A DNA stretch of 53,035 nt, taken from Liolophura sinensis. Taxonomy: Eukaryota > Mollusca > Polyplacophora > Chitonida > Chitonidae. A model generated the notes under the pieces. The model was not told where the DNA came from and searched no databases. It saw only the letters and a program-made list of their open reading frames with translations. The stretch covers positions 1 to 53,035 of the forward strand of contig NW_027018240.1 of assembly GCF_032854445.1 (NCBI RefSeq). Direction: 5' to 3'. The position numbers were made by a program, and so were the translations under genes. Below, in pieces: positions 33,216 through 41,758 of the stretch (the first letter of the stretch is position 1; each line of letters starts with the position of its first letter).

Positions 33216-34890
33216 GATGTCGATCCTTCAACTTCATGTGCAGACCTGATGGATACATCATCTGCACCTGGGAGATCTCCTAGTAGATCTCCCAAAAAGG
33301 GTCCTCCTCGATCAAGACATAAATCCCCAATACGTCTTCCTCCATAATGTCTCCTTTAGACAAAATTATACAATGGAATTGTCGAGGTCCTAAGGTAAAT
33401 TTTATTGAAATAACACCGCTAGTTCAATCTTTAAATCCAGTAGCCCTGTGTCTTCAGGACACTGATGACCGCTTCTCTCTTGTGTGTTACCTGCTTTATT
33501 TTTTATTTGTATAATTTCTTACATACCTTTGTCTTCGGGAGTTAGTTTTAAACGTTGCTGTGGAAATGGATCTTGCGATCATTGTCTTGGAACGCCCTTT
33601 ACGGACTACAAATGGTATAGGAATGTCGGACTTGACGCTTATATTCAGGAAACTCACCCGAAGACATCTGACAAAGATACAGTAGCCCTTAAAAATTATT
33701 CATTATATAGTACTTATTCAAATGAAGAAGAGCGAGCTGCAGGCGGCTCCTCGATCTTCATAAATAACAGTATTATCCACAGCCCTGTTGCTCTGCATAC
33801 AGAGGTTCAGGCTGTGGCCGTTCGTGTTTCATTGTGTAAAACAGTCACATTATGTTCGGTGTATATACCTCCGAACACTTCTTTGTCAGCTTCTCAGTTA
33901 CATAATCTTAGAGAACAATTGCCTAAACCATTTATTATAATGGGAGATTTTAATTCCCATAACCCTCTATGGGTCAGTAATAACATAAATAATAAGGGCA
34001 AGATAGTCGAAGATCATGTTATTTCAATGATGGTTCTAATACCTATTTACATCCGGGTAATGGCACTTATTCTGCTATCGATTTCACTATAACACTATCA
34101 CAGATTCATCTCTTCTCCCAGATTTTTCTTGGAAGGTGCATGGCGATCTTTGTGGTAGTGACCATTTTCCTATTATCCTGGAGCATATCACTTCTAATTC
34201 TTTAGAACGTGTAGCTAGGAGGAAATTCGATAAAGCAGATTGGATCGCATTTGAGATGTTCTGTGAGGCTGATATCACTCTAGAAACACTCAATGCAGGA
34301 GGTGATCCTATATCAAAATTTAACGAGCTTGTCAATAGAACTATCCCTAAAACCTTGACAAATCCAAAATCCAAAAGTAAACCCTGATATGATAAGGACT
34401 GTCGTAAAGCCATTAAAGACCGCAAAAAGGCCGAGCGAAATTTTAATATATGTCCTACTGATAATAACTTAAACCAGGTTCGATATTTTTGAGCTAAGGC
34501 TGGTCGATTACTCACGTCCAAGAGACGATCTTGTTGGCGGAACTTTGTTTCGGGCATTACGTCTAAAACACCCATGCGTAAGGTCTGGAACATGGTTCAG
34601 AAACTTAATGGCAAAAATAATAAAGCAAAAGTTCAGCATTTAAAAGATGGAGATAATATATTAACCTCTCCATCCGATATAGCTAATAAACTAGCTGAAA
34701 TACCTTCAAAGAAATCTTCTTCTGAGAATTATACAAAAGAATTCCAACGTATTAAAAACCAGAAGGAGAAAACTAAATTGCCCTTTTCTTCTAAGAATTT
34801 AGAAGAATATAATCATCCTTTTAATATCAAGGAACATAAAACTGCATTAAGAAAGGCCCACGATACTGCTTCTGGTTCTGATAATGTATA
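33216..34890 (+). mobile_element. LINE D, part 2: ORF1 end and ORF2 endonuclease
   Basis: Resumes LINE D after Polinton 1. ORF1 ends at a TAATG where ORF2 starts (ATG 33346, followed by the IIQWNCRG motif). The endonuclease (33346-34300) has QETHPKTSDKD and MGDFNSHN; a linker with readable frame follows at 34574-34890. Stops and frameshifts occur near 34000, 34386 and 34490. Interrupted at 34890 inside codons that correspond to CGPDNVYYKLL of other copies. A 184-bp foreign insert lies at 33460-33643. Confidence 0.85.
33460..33643. mobile_element. Unidentified 184-bp insert in LINE D ORF2
   Basis: Absent from LINE A at the same place and flanked by a 7-bp duplication TTCAGGA (33453-33459 and 33644-33650). 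No inverted repeats and no tail. An ORF starting inside it (33484) runs in frame into the endonuclease; its insert part is Cys-rich (RCCGNGSCDHC). Origin unknown. Confidence 0.6.
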
Positions 34891-34935
34891 TGTAACCCGG
34901 TGGAACATGCTTCCATGGCCATTTGGATCCAACAC

Positions 34936-35011
34936 CCTGGGGAGAGCCAATTAGATGAATTAGATCAACAAATTTTGGTGTGCGATGAATTGTATTGAAA
35001 CGAAGGTACAA
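34936..35011 (+). repeat. 76-bp direct repeat, left copy
   Basis: Starts CCTGGGGAGAGCCAATTAGA and ends GAAGGTACAA; practically identical to 52387-52462. The flanks differ beyond it. Confidence 0.9.
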
Positions 35012-35352
35012 AAAAAAACCAATGACATCCATGACAGATGTATCAGGCGGTTGAGCATACAGTACTTGAGCACTTTACTGTTTACATTACAATACCCAGA
35101 GAACAGCATACCTCTATGAACTTTTGGTATATGTATGTATTCAGCCTACAACCCAGTCTGCACTATCATCATGATCTGGAATCATTTTACATACAGTGAC
35201 ATATTAATTCAACCTCAATAGCTCTTGGCTTGTTAATGCGAGTAGAGTTACCTCCCCTTAGAATCAATCACTGACCTGGAGTGGATTCAAACAGTGTACC
35301 ACTACTTTATGGATCATATCCCACTATATGGCATTACTTACAAATACACTGA
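35012..35352. other. AT-rich arm of the unidentified insertion, no gene seen
   Basis: Left arm between the 76-bp repeat and the Polinton 2 end. No open frame of note; ends with the CACTGA target duplicated at 51605-51610. Confidence 0.6.
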
Positions 35353-35408
35353 AGCAGCAGGGAGGGCGAATGTACTTTTTCTTGATAGGCGGGACAGGCG
35401 CTGGGACG

Positions 35409-35720
35409 GCCCCCACCATGCTCTCCTTGGCCGGACCCACCTGGCGCGCTCCCCGGGGGGCAGGAGCGCCCCCACCATGCTCTCCTTGCTGGACCCCCTG
35501 GCGCGCTCCCCGGGGGGCAAGAGCGCCCCCACCATGCTCTCCTTGCCGGACCCCCTGGCGCGCTCCCCGGGGGGCAAGAGCGCCCCCACCATGCTCTCCT
35601 TCGCCGGACCCCCCTGGCGCTCTCCCGGCCTACATGCACCATTACCCCAATTATTTGTGTACGCGGAACGCGCCCGGCCTACACGCACAATTACCCCAAT
35701 TATTTGTGTACGCGAAACAT
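35409..35720. repeat. Tandem repeats within the left inverted repeat (57 bp x4, 47 bp x2)
   Basis: CCCACCATGCTCTCCTT recurs at spacings of 59, 57 and 57 bp with CGCGCTCCCCGGGGGGCA between. ATTACCCCAATTATTTGTGT recurs twice just inside. The same array is mirrored at about 51247-51550. The CCCGGGG cores could form stable secondary structure. Confidence 0.88.
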
Positions 35721-35787
35721 TGCTTCCCGCGGGCCGGGGCACGTACCAGGGCCCTAATATTTTCCTATTAGAGAGATGGGCAACGTT

Positions 35788-35807
35788 AGGTATACTTAGG
35801 TATACTT
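35788..35807 (+). promoter_or_regulatory. Doubled AGGTATACTT box upstream of the Cys-rich gene
   Basis: Two adjacent copies (35788-35797, 35798-35807), the second ending 7 bp before ATG 35815. The right inverted repeat has one copy at the same distance from the replication gene start. Promoter function is inferred from position. Confidence 0.5.
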
Positions 35808-35814
35808 CAAAGAG

Positions 35815-36087
35815 ATGTGGGGCAAGGATACATGCAAGTGGCTGAAGTGTGGTTCTTTCGATCACTGCGGGCGGCGATGTATAAAGGAATACTGCAAGGC
35901 ACACCTCGCCAGGCTAAGAAAAAGCCGTGGCACACAACCATGCCAACTGTGTGGAATCGGCGTGAAAAACGAGTATGGCCTTTGTGTCCCATGTGGGTAC
36001 CGCAAACTTGCAAATAGGGACTGCAAAAGGCGTACAAGGGCTTTCCAAAAGGAGTTTGCCCGTTTAGCGGCCATCGATATTTCCTAG
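35815..36087 (+). CDS. Small Cys-rich, probably zinc-binding protein (90 aa)
   Basis: Two Cys/His clusters: an N-terminal one (CKWLKCGSFDHCGRRCIKEY, about residues 7-26) and a central pair of CxxC motifs (CQLCGIGVKNEYGLCVPCGY, about 43-62), followed by a basic helical C terminus. This suggests two small zinc-binding sites and nucleic-acid binding, perhaps as a regulator; the exact family is not recognised. The start is fixed by the inverted repeat, which ends in this ATG, and by the homologue in Polinton 1 (32798-33076). Intact. The only gene at the left end; transcribed inward. Confidence 0.78.
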   Translation: MWGKDTCKWLKCGSFDHCGRRCIKEYCKAHLARLRKSRGTQPCQLCGIGVKNEYGLCVPCGYRKLANRDCKRRTRAFQKEFARLAAIDIS

Positions 36088-36562
36088 TGCATATATGGGC
36101 TTAACACGGGTGTAGGCTTACTGAGCACAAGCATACTTCAGGCTTGCGCCTATTTCGATGAAGACAGCCGGTATAGATTTGCCAGGCTATTTTCACGCAG
36201 CGACCAGCCCACGTTATAATTTAAATGCCACCGTTGCTCACATTGTGACAACGCCAGCACAGAAAGTATGGAATAGGATAGGCTTTGACCTACATTACAC
36301 ACACACCGGTGAACTACATGCATGTATAGGCCTATGTATATATGCGGGTCAGAGACAGCCCAGCCCGTCTACATACGGGTGTTGTGCAATACTTAATTAA
36401 TAAATCGTTGATTGCGTTTGATGTATGGGTCGTAGGACAAAACTAACATCAGATTCTGAATCTACGTCTCTTCTTCACCCATATTGCCGTTGTTATGGGC
36501 CGATTCTGAGCGAAAAAACAATTTTAGCGGAAAAGACACCCCCAATTTTTCACAACACATTC

Positions 36563-36602
36563 GGCGGCCCGGATAGCTCCCTTGGCCAGGGAGCCGGCCG
36601 CC
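36563..36602. other. GC-rich hairpin
   Basis: GGCGGCC pairs with GGCCGCC, and inside it GCTCCCT pairs with AGGGAGC around a 5-base loop. No T-run follows. Could be a processing or replication structure, or a remnant of a palindromic repeat. Confidence 0.5.
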
Positions 36603-36794
36603 CTGTGTCTCTGGGTATATAGCCGTGCTAATACCCGCCACCTCGCCGAATGATCGTCTCTAATTCTCCAATGATGAAAGCTCGAAGGTGGGCATTTCGA
36701 GGAGATTAGAATGGGGAGGTGGGGTGGTTGCAGAAGGGGGAGCCCGAAAAAACCGAATGATAACGCAAACGCACGAAAACGACCTTTAAGGTTT

Positions 36795-36866
36795 AGCCCC
36801 GGGCTCTCGAGACACAGCTTGGGTTTTGCTCTTTATGGTCGTGGGTTCGATCTCCGGCTAGGACAT
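36795..36866 (+). other. tRNA-like stretch, probably degenerate SINE head
   Basis: GGTCGTGGGTTCGATCTCCG resembles a RNA polymerase III B-box with T-arm. A matching A-box is not clear and the 5' half does not fold as a tRNA acceptor, so it is not called a tRNA gene. A T-run follows at about 36869. Confidence 0.3.
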
Positions 36867-36973
36867 ATTTTTTTTTTCACAATTACTTACGGAGTGTAGA
36901 GAGGAGGTTGCTCATTAACACCGAAGATGTAAAATACGGCGGTGCAGTCTATCGTCAGTCGGACAGAGCTTTT

Positions 36974-37597
36974 TTAATGTCTTGGCGGGCCAGGTCGCTG
37001 CTGCTTTTTAACCTTCTCGTCGAGTTGTGCGGAGTTGAATGCCTTGTGAGACTTCGAGCGTATCCCCTCCTTCAGATCATCGTAGCTCTGCAGCTCGGCC
37101 ACTACCTGTTTAAACTCTACATCTGAAATGAGGCCATCGGTCATTGCTGCGGACACCTGCGCGTGAATACTGTTTAGCTTGGCGTCAGCCAACAGCCGGA
37201 TGTCGTTGTGTTTCTTAGCCTTCGCGCGGAGCCGCTTATTAATTAATTTTCCAGCCGCGCTAATGACACCACACGCCAGCGCCGTTGCCTCCATTGCCAG
37301 CACCGCGGGGGCGGCAAATACAGTAGACAGCAGCCCGACGCCAGCCACCCCCAAACCGAAAGAGGCCGCGAGCATTGCTGAATCCAAAGCCTCGGAGGCG
37401 CCAACTGCGCGCTGGTATTTTTTGTACAAGGCTCGCCTGAGGTCCCGCTCAGATTCCAACCGTTTCTGTATATCCGATATATACCGCAAACGGTGGGCGT
37501 GGCCCGTCTGCTCCATATGAGGTGCGGTTGGGGTAACATCTGTTGCGGAGCCAGAAGTGTTTGCCTCATCGTCTGCGATGGTTGGATACAGACCCAT
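36974..37597 (-). CDS. Membrane protein with two hydrophobic segments (207 aa)
   Basis: Start chosen at ATG 37597 (MGLYPTIADDEANTSG), because the Polinton 1 homologue begins at the same place; an in-frame upstream ATG at 37645 is possible but overlaps the next gene. Order: acidic N terminus, coiled helix with ERDLRRALYKKYQRA (about residues 53-67), an Ala/Gly-rich hydrophobic hairpin (about 70-125), a basic AKAKKHNDIRLL segment and a charged C-terminal helix. The layout recalls SLATT-type two-TM proteins, but I would not assign it. Conserved in both Polintons, first gene of the minus-strand trio. Confidence 0.75.
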   Translation of the reverse strand: MGLYPTIADDEANTSGSATDVTPTAPHMEQTGHAHRLRYISDIQKRLESERDLRRALYKKYQRAVGASEALDSAMLAASFGLGVAGVGLLSTVFAAPAVLAMEATALACGVISAAGKLINKRLRAKAKKHNDIRLLADAKLNSIHAQVSAAMTDGLISDVEFKQVVAELQSYDDLKEGIRSKSHKAFNSAQLDEKVKKQQRPGPPRH

Positions 37598-37631
37598 TAT
37601 AAACCGAATTGTTGTTATGGCAAAGCATAAA

Positions 37632-38450
37632 TTATGGCAAAGCATAAATTATATCTAAATCGTCCTCGAACGTGCTGACCCAAAGGCGGCGAAGCCGAAC
37701 GCCGGACTCCAGATACAGAGTCCCTACGTCCATGCGGTCGGCTATCGTAATCCTTACATTATCGAGAGAGCTGTTAGCGATCGCTTTCTGCTGCGGTCGC
37801 GTTTTTACCATTATTCGGAGCTCCTTTCCATCGTGTTCGGACGGCCATCTGATTTTCAGCCCTGGGAGCAGAAATGTAGCGAGATCAGAGGCCACCCCTA
37901 GTTTTAGGTCCATGATAATGATGGACCCCTGGTTTATTTCTAACGCGGCTCGGAAATCTGTATTCGCGTTCAGGCGTACGTCGTTCTTCGCAGCGGACAG
38001 TGTGAAGTGCCCTGCTGTTTCTAGAGCAACAAGACAGGTGTCGCTCGGCGTATACGACACGAATGTGAGCCCGGTGTTGAAAACCTTCTTGACCTCGGAT
38101 TTAGTGGTTTGGACGGACATCGGCGTCACGAGCACATCGATAAGCCAATCGGGCTCGCGGGATCTGGCAAGGACAAATCGGTCATCACGGCGGACTAAGG
38201 AGAGTTTTTGATGCTCTATTGCCTCTGAAGGTGGCCTGCGCTCACCGATTGCAGCCGAGACGTCTTGAAGGGAATCAAACGTAGCGACAGCTTCTTGCCG
38301 CCCCACGTTAATCTTTTTTCGGCTGTAGAAGCCATTTTCGAACTGAAGGGCGTAAATCTTACCAGGTTGCCCGGGGAGCTCAAAATCCGTCGTGTCAGAC
38401 AGGTCAGATAGTGACAGACATGTAGAACTGGGACCGGTCGAGTCAACCAT
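37632..38450 (-). CDS. Unknown structural-module protein (272 aa)
   Basis: Intact frame starting MVDSTGPSSTCLSLSDLSDT. The first 60 residues contain DFELPGQPGKIYALQFENG; the rest is predicted beta-rich without TM segments, ending RLRRLWVSTFEDDLDI. No motif I recognise. It lies directly downstream of the candidate minor capsid gene (3-bp gap), and the pair was duplicated together in Polinton 1, suggesting a linked function, perhaps a virion accessory protein. Only one base separates its ATG region from the preceding stop, so the trio is probably one transcript. Confidence 0.7.
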   Translation of the reverse strand: MVDSTGPSSTCLSLSDLSDTTDFELPGQPGKIYALQFENGFYSRKKINVGRQEAVATFDSLQDVSAAIGERRPPSEAIEHQKLSLVRRDDRFVLARSREPDWLIDVLVTPMSVQTTKSEVKKVFNTGLTFVSYTPSDTCLVALETAGHFTLSAAKNDVRLNANTDFRAALEINQGSIIIMDLKLGVASDLATFLLPGLKIRWPSEHDGKELRIMVKTRPQQKAIANSSLDNVRITIADRMDVGTLYLESGVRLRRLWVSTFEDDLDIIYALP

Positions 38451-38452
38451 TA

Positions 38453-39115
38453 TTATGCCGTGATTTCTAGGGCCGCGCTTAGGTAACTGGTATCGAGACG
38501 CTTGCCGCTTATATCTAAAAGCGAGACCGTCAGCTTTGTCACGTATTCTCTACGCAAATTTTTGAACTGGGGGTTAGGGAAGGAAGCCGTCTTCCCGCAG
38601 TTGATCCCTTCGCCGGTCGCCGCGATGGCCCTAAGTAACGTTGAACCGCTACTGGTATCAGACGTGATCCTCACGTTTTCTGAGGTGCTCAGTTCGTCCA
38701 GATGCACAAATATTTCTTTGTGTGGAACCAAGTCGGGCCATTGATCAGCTTCCGTAGTGCCATTTCTGGGCATCAACCCGTCGGTGAATCCCAATATGGG
38801 GGCCAGCTCTTGCAGTATTAGGAAGGATTTGCCAGGGAGGCTTAGGGTTAGGCGGCCCGTAGCTTCGTTCATTTTCAGCGAAATGCCAAGGGGGCGGAAG
38901 ATTACCTTGTCCAGCGTGCAAACACTATAGTAACCCCTCGGCACTTCGACCCGTTCGCCATCAAGCAGGAAGCCCACTCCAGGGTGGATATTCACCCAGG
39001 CAGGGTAGAATGTTATTTCGCGGAGGGCAATTTTTAGGCAGCCGTGACGGTTGTCAAGAGCCTGTGGCAGCTCCGAGGAGGAGCCGTTTTGAATATTAGT
39101 GAGAGTTACGAACAT
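38453..39115 (-). CDS. Candidate minor capsid (penton-like, single jelly-roll) protein (220 aa)
   Basis: Intact. Starts MFVTLTNIQNGSSSELPQAL; contains LREITFYPAWVNI (about residues 31-43), ILQELAPILGF (about 101-111), EIFVHLDELSTSENVRI (about 137-153) and a C-terminal beta-rich end LTVSLLDISGKRLD. Length and the beta-strand pattern ending in a K-L-x-V-x-L-x-D-x-x-G-x-x-L/V strand are like the minor capsid proteins of Polintons and related viruses; this is recognition by general pattern, not by search. Start codon 22 bp from the divergent gene at 39138, so they share a very short promoter region. Confidence 0.65.
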   Translation of the reverse strand: MFVTLTNIQNGSSSELPQALDNRHGCLKIALREITFYPAWVNIHPGVGFLLDGERVEVPRGYYSVCTLDKVIFRPLGISLKMNEATGRLTLSLPGKSFLILQELAPILGFTDGLMPRNGTTEADQWPDLVPHKEIFVHLDELSTSENVRITSDTSSGSTLLRAIAATGEGINCGKTASFPNPQFKNLRREYVTKLTVSLLDISGKRLDTSYLSAALEITA

Positions 39116-39137
39116 CTTGTATTCCTACGGTAATAGA

Positions 39138-40413
39138 ATGAACAGAGAGGCGTTTACTTTTAATAGGGGAGCGACCTATAAGGCCGGGTCATTCTATGCT
39201 GTTCAAACCCATGCAGAACAGCTGACGCGAACAGACATTTACGCGCAGGAGGGCAAGGCCTTTCAGGCCCAGTTCGCGGATGTATTTTCGAAGTACCGCC
39301 TGCCCAAGGTAACCAGCTATTCCATCGTTCAGACCTGGAACACCAACCCAATGCAGTTCTGGCAGAATCAGGTGAATTTCGCGGTCTGGTGCGCAACGAC
39401 GGGCTGTGGAGTATCCGCCAAAGACCATCTTCTCGCCGCCGATCCGCGCATAAAGGCCTTGTACGCATTTCACGTCTACTATCAGGTCCGACGGGTTTTG
39501 GAGGAGATCAAAGCCCCGCTACCGCAAGACAGAGCATGGGACTGGCTAAATAATCCCTACGACCGGCGGGCTTATGAAAGGATCTGCGGAGAGTTTCGGG
39601 TGTCACCGCACACAGACTGGAGGCGAGGTGGGGGCGCCAATCACGGACTCGGGGTGGCATACAACTACTGGACGAACCGCGGCTACCACCCAATCGGTGA
39701 CGGCAGTTTTGATCCGGGCAGGATGACGTTCCCGAAGACGTTCGGCAAGCTCCACGTCGATTACATTAAACAGGACAGCGTAGACGCCTGGGGGTCGTTT
39801 ATTGTTGAAACATCCTCTGGATTCACGCAGCCTGGTGTGGAGCGCTTGAACGATTCCATCCGGACCTACGTATGGGCCATATTAGGCGCCCAAGCGCAAA
39901 CGGGGACGCGTATTCTTGGGACGGGAACAGCATTTGATGCACAAAAGCAGTTCTTCGCCAATGTGGAAGACGCCATTGCCTCTCCAGTCGATCTTCCCTC
40001 AGCAATCAAACGGTACCAGGACGTTCTACAATACGCTGGTAGCGTGGTCGACTTTGTGTTCGGCTCCCAGCGACATGTTGCTGCGGATCGGCCAGATAGC
40101 CAACTACAATAACAATATCGTCGTGGCCACAGAAGAACAGAAGCTAGGTTCTAACGAGGGTGTGAACGACGTAGTGCCGCCCACTTTGCAGCCCGCAAAG
40201 CGGGCAGATAGGGGGATTGTAAAGCCGCAAGAGACTGTGCTGCACAGCCCTGTTGTCCCTGTTCCTGTTCTTGTTCCGAAGGAACAGGAACAACAACAAC
40301 AACAGCTCCGCGCGGCGGATTCATTTCCGTTAGCGCAATATAACCACGAAGCGGAAAAGACAGCCCTCGTGGTGGCCGGGGTGGCCATCGGTTTACTGCT
40401 GTTATGGCATTAA
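39138..40413 (+). pseudogene. Conserved structural-module protein with C-terminal membrane anchor (about 430 aa), one deletion
   Basis: ATG at 39138 (MNREAFTFNRGATYKAGSF). The long soluble region includes NPMQFWQNQVNFAVWCATTG and RLNDSIRTYVWAILGAQAQ. At about 40063-40070 a 17-bp deletion relative to Polinton 1 removes the GIGLYM region and shifts the frame; the second frame continues to a single TM segment (ALVVAGVAIGLLLLW) and stop at 40411-40413. Between them a Gln/Val/Pro-rich linker contains repeats. Type: a C-terminally anchored virion or assembly protein by inference. No enzyme motif found. The two frames differ only by this lesion. Confidence 0.78.
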
Positions 40414-41703
40414 CCAGTTCCGAACGGCTATGTGTAATAGGCCGCCTACTGCGACGACTAGGGCCCAGACATTGTCGGCCAACCACCCAGCCGTTTTTCC
40501 GAGAAGGTTCAGGAGCCAGGATACGATACTGCCAATTATCCCTGGAATCGCTGCGGCCGCCTTCCCAGCCAGCTTGCCAAGGGCCCGTGCGAGGGACTGG
40601 AGATGCTTTTTCACCCACTCTTTGACACCGCGCCCGTCCTCTGGTTTAGGAGACGGCGTGCCCCCGCCGCCAGACCCGCCGCTCAGCGCTAGCTTCAACG
40701 CAAGCGTTATTGTCGAGATCACGATCCCAATAGCTGTGATAATGGACACGATTGTTACCCCCTGCTCACGGAAGAGGGTACGAACTCTCTCGGCCAGTGT
40801 GGTGTCCTTGTGGAGGATGCGATCGATGGTCTCCCTAATGCGGCTTATTTGCGTTTGCAGGGCCTCGCCCGTTGCAGAGGCTGCTTCGAGCCGGGCCGCC
40901 CTTTCGTCCTCGAGGTTCCGTATTCGTTCGGCGATCCGACGCCGGGCGAAATCATCAACACCGTCGGTGTTGGCCTCTTCCAACTTCTGTTTCTGTTTAG
41001 CTAAGTCTCTATCGATTGCCGACAGCTTGGCAAGGTTATTCGTGTGCTCTCCGCGAATGGTTTGCAGAGCCTTGTCTAGCCCCCGGAGTTCCCGAAGGGG
41101 GAGCGGCGGATCGTTCATCGTTTCAAGAACACGCCCGACCTCACTATCCGTGAAGCTGGTTTCCACAGCTTCTATGGTCTCTGTCGCGGGCTGGTTTAAA
41201 TCCTTCAGCTCCATGGTATGTGCCTCGGCGGCCGCGGCACCAACCTTATCGCTCGCCGTCTGCAGGGCTCTGACCGCTTCCGGAGGCAAGGTTGCCTTCC
41301 CTGGCTTCCAGTCGACAAAGCCAAGATCTCCTGTGATCGCCTTGGGACCGCCGGCCTTGCTCTCGCCGTATAATGTGGAGAGCGCTAGTGGTTTCCCCGT
41401 GTTGAGGTTTGTAAGCCTCAGGATTGGAAATGCGGCGAGGCGGAGACGCCCATCTACGAGCTCAAACTTATTGTAATCCCGCCCCAAGGCAGGGACAAGC
41501 CCTTTCTCCGCCAGATGGTTGTAATAGTCATCCACGGCAGCCCGCGTCAACTCACTTCGAAGACTTGATCGGTTGATTGTTTCTGTCGCGGTATTGTTTA
41601 CAATGTCATTGTCGCGCACGAACTGCAGAGGTAGTGGTGGATCATCATCGTCAGAATCTTCCGGGGGGTCCGGCCGATCACCATAATCACCGATGTCGGC
41701 CAT
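40402..41703 (-). CDS. Large coiled-coil and membrane-active candidate protein (433 aa)
   Basis: Intact. Acidic N terminus (GDRPDPPEDSDDDDPPLPL), a globular region to about residue 215, a long heptad-rich coiled coil (about 215-310), a hydrophobic TM-like segment (VTIVSIITAIGIVISTITLA, about 323-342), a Gly/Pro linker (GGSGGGGTPSPKP), a basic amphipathic helix (VKEWVKKHLQSLARALGKLA) and a second hydrophobic region (PGIIGSIVSWLLNLLGKTAG). This layout fits a virion protein that crosses or perturbs membranes, but that is inference. It overlaps the end of the convergent gene by 12 nt and is divergent from the capsid gene across 55 bp. Conserved in Polinton 1. Confidence 0.75.
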   Translation of the reverse strand: MADIGDYGDRPDPPEDSDDDDPPLPLQFVRDNDIVNNTATETINRSSLRSELTRAAVDDYYNHLAEKGLVPALGRDYNKFELVDGRLRLAAFPILRLTNLNTGKPLALSTLYGESKAGGPKAITGDLGFVDWKPGKATLPPEAVRALQTASDKVGAAAAEAHTMELKDLNQPATETIEAVETSFTDSEVGRVLETMNDPPLPLRELRGLDKALQTIRGEHTNNLAKLSAIDRDLAKQKQKLEEANTDGVDDFARRRIAERIRNLEDERAARLEAASATGEALQTQISRIRETIDRILHKDTTLAERVRTLFREQGVTIVSIITAIGIVISTITLALKLALSGGSGGGGTPSPKPEDGRGVKEWVKKHLQSLARALGKLAGKAAAAIPGIIGSIVSWLLNLLGKTAGWLADNVWALVVAVGGLLHIAVRNWLMP

Positions 41704-41758
41704 TGCCCGTATTAAACACTTGTTTTCTATGTCTTTAACATACCATTAGATAGGAATA

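Larger units (their letters stand above)
35353..35817 (+). repeat. Polinton 2 left terminal inverted repeat (465 bp)
   Basis: Colinear with the reverse complement of 51155-51604. It contains four copies of a 57-bp GC-rich unit (35409-35625) and two copies of a 47-bp unit (35627-35720), then a doubled AGGTATACTT. Its last three bases are the ATG of the gene at 35815. Frames that cross the GC-rich repeats look like proteins but are repeat translations. Confidence 0.92.
36088..36973. other. 886-bp spacer without a convincing gene
   Basis: Lies between the Cys-rich gene and the first structural gene. A 65-codon frame at 36425-36622 has no support from Polinton 1. The region holds a strong hairpin (36563-36602) and a tRNA-like stretch (about 36795-36866), so it may contain a degraded SINE or a regulatory/origin region. 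Its base composition is lower in GC than the coding part. Confidence 0.5.

Noticed and set aside
35294-35845. Long frames across the left terminal repeat (about 150-190 codons) and the matching ones at 50946-51630
   Set aside because: They translate the 57-bp GC-rich tandem repeat in several frames on both strands and have no counterpart in Polinton 1, so they are repeat artefacts.
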